DNA of 64,000 bases from Chryseobacterium sp. JV274 (GCF_903969135.1 NZ_LR824569.1:2935001-2999000); one strand, 5' to 3'. Positions 27,995 to 35,930 are shown, numbered from the stretch's first letter. The notes: generated by a model from the sequence alone, not told the origin. Numbers and translations: made by a program.

Positions 27995-28663
27995 ATGAAA
28001 AATATAGAATTATTGGTTCTGGATATGGCCGGAACAACAATTGATGAGGATAATGTAGTGTACAAAACACTTACCAATGCCGTGAATGATTACGGCTATG
28101 TGGTAAGTCTGGAAAAGGTATTATCCAGCTGTGCCGGAATGGAAAAACTGGAAGCCATCACAAGTCTTTTAAAAGAAATTAATGGCAATGAAGAGGACGC
28201 TCCCGCAATCTTTGAGAATTTCTCTGATCAGCTTAAAGAGTCTTACAAAAATCTTGAAGTAAAACCCATCACCGGAACGGAAGATTTCCTTCTCAGCATG
28301 AAGTCTCAAAACAAAAAAATCGTTCTGAATACGGGATATACATCTGAAATCGCTCATCAGCTTTTGGATAAACTCAACTGGAAAGAAAGTATTCATTTTG
28401 ATGCTTTAATTACTGCGGATGATGTTTCGGAAAGCCGTCCAAGCCCTGAAATGATTCATCTTGCGATGAAGAAATTCAATATCACTGAAGCACATAAGGT
28501 TTTAAAAGCGGGAGATTCTGTTATTGATATTAAAGAGGGCAAAAATGCAGGCTGCGGACTTACGGTAGCCGTTCTTTCCGGAGCTCAGACCCGATCAGAA
28601 CTTAAAAAAGCATCCCCTGATTATATTCTAAATACAATTTCTGAGGCTGAAGATCTTCTTTAA
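27995..28663 (+). CDS. Phosphonatase-like HAD hydrolase (TIGR03351 type)
   Basis: 222-aa HAD-superfamily enzyme closest in motif to phosphonoacetaldehyde hydrolase PhnX. The nucleophile is Asp10 in LDMAGTT, matching the DxAGT variant of PhnX rather than the usual DxDxT. Cap-domain Lys51 in GMEKLEAI aligns by eye with the Schiff-base Lys of PhnX. Arg148 in SESRPSPE takes the place of the usual HAD Lys. These features imply C-P bond cleavage of a 2-oxoethylphosphonate made by the preceding oxidase, with no PhnW transaminase in sight. It is the last gene of the operon and is followed by a terminator. Confidence 0.88.
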   Translation: MKNIELLVLDMAGTTIDEDNVVYKTLTNAVNDYGYVVSLEKVLSSCAGMEKLEAITSLLKEINGNEEDAPAIFENFSDQLKESYKNLEVKPITGTEDFLLSMKSQNKKIVLNTGYTSEIAHQLLDKLNWKESIHFDALITADDVSESRPSPEMIHLAMKKFNITEAHKVLKAGDSVIDIKEGKNAGCGLTVAVLSGAQTRSELKKASPDYILNTISEAEDLL

Positions 28664-28699
28664 ACACATCTTTTTCAAACTAATTTTTAGTACTTCTTT

Positions 28700-28745
28700 A
28701 CACAAATGTTTTCAAGGCAAATCATTGGAAACGTTTGTGTTTTTA
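28700..28745 (+). terminator. Terminator of the phosphonate-type operon
   Basis: ACACAAATGTTT pairs with AAACGTTTGTGT (one G-U) across a 15-16-base loop and is followed by a T run. It lies about 40 bases after the hydrolase stop. Confidence 0.75.
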
Positions 28746-28750
28746 CCACC

Positions 28751-28890
28751 CCGTCAAATTTCCAATTTGACAGAGGTTTTCACAAAAGCCAGATAATTTC
28801 GCTTTTGTCATTCTGACGAAGGAAGAATTTTATTGATTTACGAAACATTAGATTCTTCACTACATTTCATTTCGTTCAGAATGACATTTT
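28751..28890. repeat. Second copy of the GTCATTCTGACGAAGGAAGA repeat with flanking palindrome
   Basis: GTCAAATT-TCC-AATTTGAC (28753-28771) is a short palindrome. GTCATTCTGACGAAGGAAGA (from 28807) pairs with GATTCTTC...TCAGAATGAC (28851-28885). The arm shares 20 bases with the element near 22123, showing that this is a dispersed intergenic repeat. Confidence 0.6.
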
Positions 28891-28988
28891 TGAAACAGCC
28901 TCCATTTAGTACAATCAATTGAAGATTTTAGAAAACTTTTTTCTGGAGCTTTTTAATTATCAATTAATTAATTTTCAGTTCATAAATA

Positions 28989-29043
28989 TTTACAAATAGT
29001 AAACTAATTTTACAATAGTTAAAAATAAATTACTATTTGTAAA
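28989..29043 (+). promoter_or_regulatory. Inverted repeat, probable operator, upstream of the secreted phosphatase gene
   Basis: TTTACAAATAGTAA (28989-29002) and TTACTATTTGTAAA (29030-29043) are a perfect 14-base inverted repeat with a 27-base spacer. The repeat ends 28 bases before the ATG at 29072, where a regulator could act. A related half-site (TTTTACAATAGTT) lies in the spacer. Confidence 0.45.
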
Positions 29044-29071
29044 CTTTTATATTTCAAAAACTCTTTTCCCT

Positions 29072-30925
29072 ATGAAAACAAAACTATTCTCAATGGCTGT
29101 TGTAATGAGCTGTTTCCTTGGAGCTCAGACCAAAAAAGTACTTTTTATCGGTATTGACGGTTGCCGTGCAGACGTAATGATGTCTACTCCTACTCCCAAC
29201 ATTCAAAATCTTATCAGTCAGTCGATATATTCTGTCGACGGGCTTTGTGCTGCCACTACCTGGAGCGGAAACGGATGGAGTACGATGCTTACCGGTGTAT
29301 GGCACACCAAGCATAATGTTCAGGACAATAATTTTACAAGCCCGAACTACGTCAATTATCCTGACTTTTTAACAAGAGCTGAAACTTACAATCCTGGTCT
29401 GAGAACTATTTCTCTCGCTCATTGGGCACCCATCAACGATAAAATTATCCAAAACGCTGATGTAAAAACCAATCTGGCAACAGATCTTGCAGTGAAAAAT
29501 GCTGCTGTAACTGCTTTGCAGAATGATAATCCTGATATTCTCTTTGTAGATTTTGACGATGTAGACCACGCAGGACATTCTTACGGGTTCTCTTCCACCG
29601 TTCCTCAATATGTATCTTCTATTAAAACAACAGATACTTACATTGGAGAGATTGTTGCAGCGATGAAAAACAGACCTTCTTATAACAATGAAGACTGGCT
29701 CGTAGTTCTTACTACAGATCATGGTGCGGTAGACAGCTCTCATGGTGGTGGAAATCTTTCTGAAAGAAATATTTTTACAGTATATTCTAATCCGGGATTT
29801 ACTCCTCAGCAGATCAGCAAAACCGTTCTGGAATCCAATAAAACATTTAATCAGTTGAATTTTCCAGCGGGAACTTATGCAAAACCATCTAACCAAACGC
29901 CTTTTAATTTTGGTGCCAATCAGGATTTTACCATTGAATTTTGGGTAAAACCTAATGCAGCCTATTCCAGTGATCCGGTAATGATCAGTAATAAAAACTG
30001 GGCTAATGGGAAAAATAAAGGATTTGTTTTCTCAGGATATTCCGGGCAGACATTCAAGATGAATATTGGTGATGGTACCAGCAGAATAGATCTTGTTGGC
30101 GGAAAAGTGGAAACCAATAAATGGAAGCATATTGCTGCCAGCTTTGACAGAGACGGCCTTGTAACGCTGTATGAAGATGGTGTTCCGGTAACTTTTGCTA
30201 AAATGAATACGATCGGAAATATTGATTCCGGGCTTCCTTTAACTTTAAATCAGGATGGAACAAATACTTATGGAATCAATCTGGCGGCTTCTTATAAAGA
30301 TGTAAGAATCTGGAAATCGGCTCTTCCTAATGATGTGATTGTGAATTGGGCTAATCAGGATATTACGGCTTCACACCCTTATTATTCTCAATTATTAGCC
30401 AACTGGAAATGTAATGGAACTTCAGGAAATACATTGACGGATTCAAGTCCAAATGCTAATAATATGTCAGTAACAGGTTCTCCTACTTATAATACCGGTA
30501 CGGTTAATAACTTTAAGGTGTATGATTATACTTCAACGACAAGAGAAACAGATCATTTCCCTACTGTATTGAACTGGCTTTGTATTCCGGTTCAGTCTCC
30601 ATGGGGAATTGACGGCGTGAACAGAATTCCGGCATGTTCCAAAGAAGTATTGGCATCAAAAGAGACGAAGGTCATCGCTGATGATTTTAAAGTATATCCC
30701 AATCCTGTTTCAACATTCATCGGAATCCAGTACAAGTCTGAGGATAAGGAAATTAAAGTAGAAATCATCGACAGTAAAGGAGCGATTGTTTCAACATCAC
30801 ATTTACAGTCTTCAAGAGAATATTACGATGAAAAAATAAATATCGGAAATCTTCCGGCAGGAATGTATTTTATTAAAATCAACGGAAGTAAAAAACCACT
30901 GACCCAGACTTTCATCAAGAAATAA
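29072..30925 (+). CDS. Secreted alkaline-phosphatase-superfamily enzyme with LamG insert and T9SS sorting domain
   Basis: 617 aa with a signal peptide (1-18). The N-terminal catalytic half has nucleotide-pyrophosphatase/phosphodiesterase motifs: metal Asp29 in GIDGCRAD, a probable nucleophile at Thr63 in TTWSGN, a DFDDVDHAGHSYG segment and TTDHGAVDSSHGG. A LamG/concanavalin-like domain (about 265-470) is inserted before the DHFPTVLNWL segment that normally ends the catalytic domain. The last ~75 residues (VYPNPV...GMYFIKI) form a type A T9SS sorting domain, so the enzyme is exported and surface-bound or released. It lies 408 bases after the phosphonate operon and may free phosphorus compounds for it. 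Confidence 0.88.
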   Translation: MKTKLFSMAVVMSCFLGAQTKKVLFIGIDGCRADVMMSTPTPNIQNLISQSIYSVDGLCAATTWSGNGWSTMLTGVWHTKHNVQDNNFTSPNYVNYPDFLTRAETYNPGLRTISLAHWAPINDKIIQNADVKTNLATDLAVKNAAVTALQNDNPDILFVDFDDVDHAGHSYGFSSTVPQYVSSIKTTDTYIGEIVAAMKNRPSYNNEDWLVVLTTDHGAVDSSHGGGNLSERNIFTVYSNPGFTPQQISKTVLESNKTFNQLNFPAGTYAKPSNQTPFNFGANQDFTIEFWVKPNAAYSSDPVMISNKNWANGKNKGFVFSGYSGQTFKMNIGDGTSRIDLVGGKVETNKWKHIAASFDRDGLVTLYEDGVPVTFAKMNTIGNIDSGLPLTLNQDGTNTYGINLAASYKDVRIWKSALPNDVIVNWANQDITASHPYYSQLLANWKCNGTSGNTLTDSSPNANNMSVTGSPTYNTGTVNNFKVYDYTSTTRETDHFPTVLNWLCIPVQSPWGIDGVNRIPACSKEVLASKETKVIADDFKVYPNPVSTFIGIQYKSEDKEIKVEIIDSKGAIVSTSHLQSSREYYDEKINIGNLPAGMYFIKINGSKKPLTQTFIKK

Positions 30926-30954
30926 AACAGTAAAGCAATTAGATTTAAATTTTG

Positions 30955-30999
30955 ATATTAGAACAAGGATATTCCTATCCGAGTTCTAATATTTTTTTT
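30955..30999. terminator. Bidirectional terminator after the phosphatase gene
   Basis: ATATTAGAAC (30955-30964) and GTTCTAATAT (30983-30992) form a 10-bp stem with an inner GGATA/TATCC pairing, followed by a T run. It sits between convergent genes. Confidence 0.8.
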
Positions 31000-31000
31000 G

Positions 31001-31486
31001 TTATATCTTCAAATCCAGCTCCATCTGCACATCTACACGGTCATATCCTGCAGCTACAATAGGTACATGTTTAAACCCAAGCTTTTCATAAAGTTTTATT
31101 GCAGGAACCAGCACAGAGTTTGTTTCCAGAACTACTTTTTCAGCATTCAGGCCTCTTGCCAGATCTACTAATGTGGCTCCCAGTAAATATCCTATTTTTT
31201 TACCCTGAGCTTTAGGACTTACCGCCATTTTTGACAGCTCAAAAGTAAGAGGTTCCTCTTTCGCTTTCACCAATGCACAAGTTCCTACAGCTTCATTATT
31301 TAACAGGGCAAAAACAATATGCCCTCCTTTATTTAAAATATGTTCTTCCGGATTATCCAACAGCTTATAATCACTGGCTTCCATCACAAAGAATGTTTTG
31401 ATCCACTCTTCATTTAAAGCTTTGAAAGCTCCTTTATACTGAGGTTCATAGGCTACAATTTTTACTTCATTATTATTATCATTCAT
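31001..31486 (-). CDS. GNAT family N-acetyltransferase
   Basis: 161-aa single-domain acetyl-CoA-dependent acyltransferase. Motif A is visible as KMAVSPKAQGKKIGYLLG (the Q/RxxGxG/A pyrophosphate loop), preceded by the beta4 region TCALVKA and followed by NSVLVPAIKLYEKLGF, typical of GNATs. The acceptor substrate is unknown. It lies 14 bases downstream of the MocR-type gene and is presumably cotranscribed with it. Confidence 0.9.
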   Translation of the reverse strand: MNDNNNEVKIVAYEPQYKGAFKALNEEWIKTFFVMEASDYKLLDNPEEHILNKGGHIVFALLNNEAVGTCALVKAKEEPLTFELSKMAVSPKAQGKKIGYLLGATLVDLARGLNAEKVVLETNSVLVPAIKLYEKLGFKHVPIVAAGYDRVDVQMELDLKI

Positions 31487-31500
31487 CGCTATAAGGTTTA

Positions 31501-32916
31501 TTAAATTCTGTTTTTTATCATTTTTCCGAGCTTTTCAAGATCACTTTCCACTCTGTCTGTCCATTCTAATGCATAATTCAGACGCATACAGTTTTGGTAC
31601 TGATTATATTGTGAAAACATTCTTCCCGGGGCGAAATTTACTTTCTGACTGACAGCCGCATCATAAAGATCTTCTGTACAGATTCTCTTATCAAGTTCCA
31701 GCCACAGCATAAAACCTCCTTTTGGTTCGGAGATTTTGGTATTGTCCGGAAAATATTCAATCACTGATTTCTGAATTTGAAGATAATTGGCGTAGAGTTT
31801 CTTCCTGAACATTCTCAGATGATGGTCGTACCGTCCGTGGGCAAGAAAATCTGAGATTACATCTGAAAATAATGACGGACTGGAAACCGTCTGAACGAGT
31901 TTCTGACGGATAATTTTATCTTTAAACTTCCCGGGAGCCACCCATCCCGTCCTAAAACCAGGAGCTAATGTTTTGGAAACAGATCCCACCCACATCACAA
32001 TTCCTGCTTCATCATAAAATTTACAGGGTTTGGGTCTTCCTGCACCAAAATAGATGTTTCCGTAGACATCATCTTCAATCAGCGGAACATTCTGCTCGGT
32101 AAGCATTTTTACCAGTTCTTTTTTATTCTCATCAGGCATCTGGAATCCTAGCGGATTGTTATAGTTTACCACAAAACAACACGCAGACAGCTTTGGAAGC
32201 ACTTTTTTTAAAGCATCCAGATCTACCCCTGTAATAGGATGAGTAGGAATTTCTACGGCCTTCAACCCTAATAAATGAATGGCCTGAAGAATTCCAAAAT
32301 AAACCGGGCTTTCCACCGCTACGCAATCTCCCGGCTTAGTAACTGCCATCAGACAATTATATACTCCATTCATTGCTCCGGATGTAATTACCAGGTCATC
32401 TTCTGTGATTTTCCCTTCCATTACCATCGCCCATTTTGCTATTTCACGCCGAAGCTGTTCACTTCCCTGTACCGATTCATAATTGACTCCGCTGTCACTT
32501 TTCCTCTTCACCACATCAATCATGCATTTTTTCATCTTGGCTACCGGAAGAAGGCTTTTCCCGGGAATTCCCAGAGCAAACTGCGTTACATCAGTACCGG
32601 CAATCGTCCCGAATACTTTATCAAAGAGATCCTCAGGCGTATTTTTTCCTTCCGAATGCTTCATTTGAGCTACAGACGGCAGGGCAAGTTTCCGCTGGGA
32701 AGTCTGGCTTACATAATATCCGTATTTAGGACGTGATTCTACCAGAGACCTGCTTTCAAGCTCCATATAAGCCTGTTTTATGGTATTCAGACTTACGTTA
32801 TATAACTTCTGGGCACTTCTCAGCGAAGGCAGCCTGTCTCCAAACTGCAGGGTTTCACTTTTGATCTGCTCTGTGACAGAGTTTGCTATTTTAAGGTACA
32901 GAACATCTTTTGGCAT
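31501..32916 (-). CDS. MocR-type GntR regulator / aminotransferase-like protein
   Basis: 471 aa. The N-terminal GntR winged helix (about 1-70, with LPSLRSAQKLYNVSLNTIKQAY) is fused to a class I/II aminotransferase-fold domain. PLP-binding Lys315 lies in SVSKTLAPGFRTGW, with an NNPLG segment near 253-257 and EDDVYG near 281-286. MocR proteins are PLP-responsive regulators, several controlling PLP or amino-acid metabolism; some are true aminotransferases. The likely target is itself and the downstream GNAT gene. Confidence 0.9.
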   Translation of the reverse strand: MPKDVLYLKIANSVTEQIKSETLQFGDRLPSLRSAQKLYNVSLNTIKQAYMELESRSLVESRPKYGYYVSQTSQRKLALPSVAQMKHSEGKNTPEDLFDKVFGTIAGTDVTQFALGIPGKSLLPVAKMKKCMIDVVKRKSDSGVNYESVQGSEQLRREIAKWAMVMEGKITEDDLVITSGAMNGVYNCLMAVTKPGDCVAVESPVYFGILQAIHLLGLKAVEIPTHPITGVDLDALKKVLPKLSACCFVVNYNNPLGFQMPDENKKELVKMLTEQNVPLIEDDVYGNIYFGAGRPKPCKFYDEAGIVMWVGSVSKTLAPGFRTGWVAPGKFKDKIIRQKLVQTVSSPSLFSDVISDFLAHGRYDHHLRMFRKKLYANYLQIQKSVIEYFPDNTKISEPKGGFMLWLELDKRICTEDLYDAAVSQKVNFAPGRMFSQYNQYQNCMRLNYALEWTDRVESDLEKLGKMIKNRI

Positions 32917-32957
32917 TGCATTACGGTTTTAAGTAAATGTACAATTTTATCATGGCT

Positions 32958-33326
32958 TTATTCAAGATTCAGCCAGCTGACCATTCTTCTTATACTGCTA
33001 TTCAATTGTTCTGAATCCCTGAAATTAGGGGTACTATTATTTTTAAAATATCTTTCAGCACGGGAAAAGAAATTTCTCTTTTCAGATTCTGTTATTCTGT
33101 TTTTATCATAGATTATGAAAGATATTTCATCCTTTTCATTCACAATAAGACTGGCAAATGCAACGGTCTCATTTTTCTTTTTCGCCAACATAAAAGGAAG
33201 TCCGAAATTCGGGTCTACTTTCTTTACTTCTTTCATTTGCAGGAAAATCTTTTTCAGTTCAGGCATGTCCGAAATATATGCTTCGGCATACTGAATCTGC
33301 TCCTGAGGTTGAACCATCATTTCCAT
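32958..33326 (-). CDS. Hypothetical protein
   Basis: 122 aa, soluble, no signal peptide. A FMLAKKKNETVAFASLIVNEKDEISFIIYD stretch suggests a few beta strands, somewhat like part of a GNAT fold, but no acetyl-CoA loop is present. It has its own candidate -7 box and ends 42 bases before the divergent start region of the MocR-type gene. The exact start among clustered Met codons at residues 1, 3 and 4 is uncertain. Function unknown. Confidence 0.6.
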   Translation of the reverse strand: MEMMVQPQEQIQYAEAYISDMPELKKIFLQMKEVKKVDPNFGLPFMLAKKKNETVAFASLIVNEKDEISFIIYDKNRITESEKRNFFSRAERYFKNNSTPNFRDSEQLNSSIRRMVSWLNLE

Positions 33327-33345
33327 AAGTACTCTTCTTGTTTAA

Positions 33346-33353
33346 CAAAATTA
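33346..33353 (-). promoter_or_regulatory. Candidate -7 box of the 122-aa hypothetical gene
   Basis: Minus-strand TAATTTTG matches TAnnTTTG, 19 bases before the ATG. No clear -33 TTG. Confidence 0.4.
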
Positions 33354-33627
33354 TGGAGTCTTTAAGTTTGGATACAGATACAGAACTATACAATATTCTG
33401 GGTACAGATTTATACTCGCAGGAATTTGTGATAACGAAAGAAAAACAGTTCCACAAACAGCATAGAAAATTGATATTATAAGGAACTTCATTTGTAGCAG
33501 TTTGTATTCTTAAAACAAATTATGCAATCTCTATTCATTCTCTGAAATATTGTGATACCAAATGGTTGCTTATCGTTGAGTTGCACAGAATTGCAAATAT
33601 TTTTATCAATCATTTATTCGCATTATC

Positions 33628-33635
33628 TATATTTG
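33628..33635 (+). promoter_or_regulatory. -7 box of the XRE regulator gene
   Basis: TATATTTG matches TAnnTTTG and lies 18 bases before the ATG at 33654. It supports this start over the in-frame ATG at 33552, which would lie upstream of the promoter. Confidence 0.55.
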
Positions 33636-33653
33636 CAAAAAATTTTAGACAAC

Positions 33654-34274
33654 ATGAGCTTCTTTGGAAGTAATATTAAGAAAATACGACAGGTTAAAGG
33701 ATTAAGCCAAAAGGCCTTTGCAGACTTGTTTGATTTAAACAGAGGGGTAATAAGTTCTTATGAGGAAGGACGTGCAGAACCAAAAATAGAAACAATACTG
33801 AAAGTTGCCAATCATTTTAATCTTAATCTTGATAAATTTCTGACAGAAACCCTGCAGTCAAACCAATTGGGAAGTATTTCAAGCACTGATCAGCTCATGC
33901 TTTTCCCGGAATTGACTCATCAGAATGATAAGGAAACGCAAGTAACAACGGAAAATAAGAGTCTCAACACATCAATACTGCAAAAAATATTAGCATCCGT
34001 TGATTTGATCTATGAATTTACTATAGAAAAGCATCTATTACCACAATATCAATACGGAGATGTTATATTTCTGAATAAAGCTGATCTGACAACAGACTCT
34101 ATTGATAATCTATTAGTTCACATCAATGGAAATTTTCAACATTCAACTGATAATCAATTAACAAACAAAAAAAATAAGGAATACTATAAGGTTGTAGGAT
34201 ATGTTTCTACTACTGAAAAGAATATTTTTGACAGCATCTTTGAAAGACTGGAAAGGCTGGAAAATAAAGGATAG
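33654..34274 (+). CDS. XRE-family transcriptional regulator
   Basis: 206 aa from MSFFGSNIKKIRQVKGLSQ. Residues 5-60 form a Cro/CI helix-turn-helix (LSQKAFADLFDLNRGVISSYEEGRAEPKI). The C-terminal part (about 110-206) contains a HLLPQYQYGDVIFL strand pair resembling an S24/LexA-type peptidase fold, but a catalytic Ser/Lys pair was not identified. Such proteins often act as phage-repressor-like or housekeeping regulators. It is monocistronic, with a terminator at 34297; targets are unknown. Confidence 0.85.
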   Translation: MSFFGSNIKKIRQVKGLSQKAFADLFDLNRGVISSYEEGRAEPKIETILKVANHFNLNLDKFLTETLQSNQLGSISSTDQLMLFPELTHQNDKETQVTTENKSLNTSILQKILASVDLIYEFTIEKHLLPQYQYGDVIFLNKADLTTDSIDNLLVHINGNFQHSTDNQLTNKKNKEYYKVVGYVSTTEKNIFDSIFERLERLENKG

Positions 34275-34296
34275 CCCGTCAATCATACAGGAAATA

Positions 34297-34332
34297 AAAA
34301 ATCCCTATGCATTTGATTGTATAGGGATTTTT
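34297..34332. terminator. Bidirectional terminator between XRE gene and 234-aa gene
   Basis: AAAAATCCCTAT (34297-34308) pairs perfectly with ATAGGGATTTTT (34321-34332) across a 12-base loop, and serves both convergent genes. Confidence 0.85.
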
Positions 34333-34347
34333 ATGAGCTATCATATT

Positions 34348-35052
34348 TTATTTAAAATCGTTTTCTTCAATACCCTTATTATAATACAATTCCACGAGGT
34401 TGGCTCCCTGATTTCCACTTTCAGAAACAAAAGTAGATTGAGTGGCATACCAAAGATCACCGAACTTCTTGTAATCACTTTGTAAAACCGTTGAAAACGT
34501 ATTCTTTTCTCCATTTTCAACAGTTTCTTCTTTGCTTAGAAAGAATGATTTCACATCATAATACAGATAAGTCACCTTTCCTGTTACATAGGTCGCTTTT
34601 ATTTTATAATATATCTTATCAGGATTCTCATCAATAAGTTCAATTTTGTACAGTTTAGGATCTATGTAGGCTAATTCATTGATGATATATTTCCTGTCAG
34701 CTTTATCTTTGAATTCATCAGGATCAGCCAGTTTTCTCTCACCATTAACCAACTCATATCCTGTTTTCCCATCAAACCAGGATCTGTATACGATCCTTCC
34801 CTGATATTCAATCTCAAAACTTCCTTTGTTAGGCACCATTTCTTTTGTGATCCAGTTTACCTTACGGCCGTCCATTACCGTTTCTGATTTGGAATAAAGT
34901 GTTTTTATGCTGCTTAAAAGCTTTTTTCCTCCTTCTGCCTGAATGGCTTTTTCAATAATTTCCCGGGCTTTTTTCTCGTTGGTTGTCTGTGAGAATAATT
35001 GATGAGAAGCAGTTATCATCGTAACTGCTAAAACGGTATTCAATAATTTCAT
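34348..35052 (-). CDS. Exported LolA-like hypothetical protein
   Basis: 234 aa with a signal peptide (about 1-21, ending LFSQ). The mature part begins with a helical segment (KKAREIIEKAIQAEGGKKLL) and continues as alternating beta strands (WITKEMVPNKGSFEIEYQGR, then KGKVTYLYYDV-like strands). This pattern resembles periplasmic outer-membrane lipoprotein-sorting (LolA/LppX-like) folds found in Bacteroidota. No lipobox is present. It is flanked by a candidate promoter and the terminator at 34297, so it is monocistronic. The assignment is structural guesswork. Confidence 0.7.
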   Translation of the reverse strand: MKLLNTVLAVTMITASHQLFSQTTNEKKAREIIEKAIQAEGGKKLLSSIKTLYSKSETVMDGRKVNWITKEMVPNKGSFEIEYQGRIVYRSWFDGKTGYELVNGERKLADPDEFKDKADRKYIINELAYIDPKLYKIELIDENPDKIYYKIKATYVTGKVTYLYYDVKSFFLSKEETVENGEKNTFSTVLQSDYKKFGDLWYATQSTFVSESGNQGANLVELYYNKGIEENDFK

Positions 35053-35071
35053 GGTTGTTTTATTTCTGAAA

Positions 35072-35079
35072 CAAATGTA
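35072..35079 (-). promoter_or_regulatory. -7 box of the 234-aa exported protein gene
   Basis: Minus-strand TACATTTG matches TAnnTTTG, 19 bases before the ATG at 35052. Confidence 0.5.
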
Positions 35080-35230
35080 CCAAAAGCAGCCTCAATTTTT
35101 TAATTATTTAAAATTATTTGTAATCAAACCCATCTTCGTCTTGGCATTAACAAGTATTTAAAGCTGGAAACAACCGTTAAAGGCATCTTATTAATATATA
35201 AAATATGACAAGTTGTGCTTACCAGACATA

Positions 35231-35261
35231 AAAAATCCCTCCGTAATCAGATTACAGAGGG
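35231..35261 (-). terminator. Terminator of tRNA block copy 1
   Basis: Arms 35237-35247 and 35251-35261 pair as CCCTCCGTAAT / ATTACAGAGGG with one mismatch; the minus strand ends in a T run. It lies just after tRNA-Leu(TAA). Confidence 0.85.
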
Positions 35262-35266
35262 ACTTG

Positions 35267-35350
35267 TACCCCAGACGGGACTTGAACCCGTACGTCCTTG
35301 CGGACACAGGATTTTAAGTCCTGCGTGTCTACCAGTTCCACCACCAGGGC
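35267..35350 (-). tRNA. tRNA-Leu (anticodon TAA), copy 1
   Basis: 84-nt class II tRNA. The acceptor GCCCTGG pairs with CTGGGGT (G-U pairs included), the anticodon loop is CTTAAAA, a long variable arm is present, and the T arm is ACGGG-TTCAAGT-CCCGT. CCA is not encoded. It is essentially identical to the copy at 35628. Confidence 0.95.
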
Positions 35351-35357
35351 ATGGTGT

Positions 35358-35425
35358 GGGCAAAAAAAAAGATTCGAACTAGCGTTCCAACCTTTTGAAT
35401 GACTCTGAAGAGTCTTTTCGCATAG
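35358..35425 (-). pseudogene. Degenerate tRNA-Gly remnant
   Basis: This occupies the slot that holds tRNA-Gly(GCC) in the second copy of the block. The acceptor-like GCGAAAA, the TTCGAATC T loop and the flanks GGTGTGG and CGCATAG survive. The D and anticodon arms are replaced by GACTCTTCAGAGTC and the T-stem pairing is lost (GCTAG against CTTTT). The slot is 11 bases shorter than in the intact copy. Confidence 0.75.
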
Positions 35426-35507
35426 TGCGGATGAAGGGACTCGAACCCCCACGCCTCACGGCACCAGATCCTAAGTCTGGCGTGGCTACCAATTACACCA
35501 CATCCGC
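35426..35507 (-). tRNA. tRNA-Leu (anticodon TAG), copy 1
   Basis: 82-nt class II tRNA. The acceptor GCGGATG pairs perfectly with CATCCGC, the anticodon loop is CTTAGGA, a long variable arm is present, and the T arm is GTGGGGGTTCGAGTCCC. It is the first gene of the downstream tRNA block. Confidence 0.95.
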
Positions 35508-35550
35508 TGATTTGCCAATCTGTTTTTACAGATTTCAGCTATATTTCTTA

Positions 35551-35558
35551 CAAATATA
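35551..35558 (-). promoter_or_regulatory. -7 box for tRNA block copy 1
   Basis: Minus-strand TATATTTG lies 43 bases upstream of tRNA-Leu(TAG) copy 1 and downstream of the block 2 terminator, so the two blocks are separate transcripts. Confidence 0.55.
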
Positions 35559-35590
35559 AGATTTTTATTTAAAGAACGCTCTCTATTAAA

Positions 35591-35622
35591 ACAAAAAACC
35601 CTCCGTAAGATATTACAGAGGG
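35591..35622 (-). terminator. Terminator of tRNA block copy 2
   Basis: CCCTCCGTAA (35599-35608) and TTACAGAGGG (35613-35622) pair and are followed on the minus strand by a T run. It resembles the copy 1 terminator, so the duplication included it. Confidence 0.85.
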
Positions 35623-35627
35623 TCTTG

Positions 35628-35711
35628 TACCCCAGACGGGACTTGAACCCGTACGTCCTTGCGGACACAGGATTTTAAGTCCTGCGTGTCTACCAGTTCC
35701 ACCACCAGGGC
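35628..35711 (-). tRNA. tRNA-Leu (anticodon TAA), copy 2
   Basis: 84-nt class II tRNA with anticodon loop CTTAAAA, identical in reading to copy 1. It is last in the intact Leu-Gly-Leu block. Confidence 0.95.
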
Positions 35712-35717
35712 ATGGTG

Positions 35718-35793
35718 TGGAGCGAAAAACGGGATTCGAACCCGCGACCCCAACCTTGGCAAGGTTGTGCTCTACCAGCTGAGCTATTTTCGC
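35718..35793 (-). tRNA. tRNA-Gly (anticodon GCC) with CCA in the genome
   Basis: The 73-nt body (35721-35793) has acceptor GCGAAAA paired to TTTTCGC, a D arm with AGCTCAGCTGGTAGAGCA, an anticodon arm ACCTTGCCAAGGT and a T arm GCGGGTTCGAATCCCGT. The three bases after the discriminator read CCA, unlike the neighbouring Leu tRNAs. Confidence 0.95.
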
Positions 35794-35797
35794 ATAG

Positions 35798-35879
35798 TGC
35801 GGATGAAGGGACTCGAACCCCCACGCCTCACGGCACCAGATCCTAAGTCTGGCGTGGCTACCAATTACACCACATCCGC
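35798..35879 (-). tRNA. tRNA-Leu (anticodon TAG), copy 2
   Basis: 82-nt class II tRNA, same as copy 1: acceptor GCGGATG/CATCCGC and anticodon loop CTTAGGA. It is the promoter-proximal gene of the intact block. Confidence 0.95.
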
Positions 35880-35930
35880 TGGTTTTTTTATATTGTAAGT
35901 TTTAAAGAGCTTGCTTCGTTTTTGTGAGTG

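Noticed and set aside
35252..35452. 66-aa frame within tRNA-Leu and the Gly remnant
   Set aside because: It lies in structured tRNA sequence and has no protein features.
35659..35898. 79-aa open frame on the plus strand across the tRNA genes
   Set aside because: It is the antisense of tRNA-Leu/Gly/Leu; such frames (with [15 protein letters not shown] peptides) are well-known spurious proteins.
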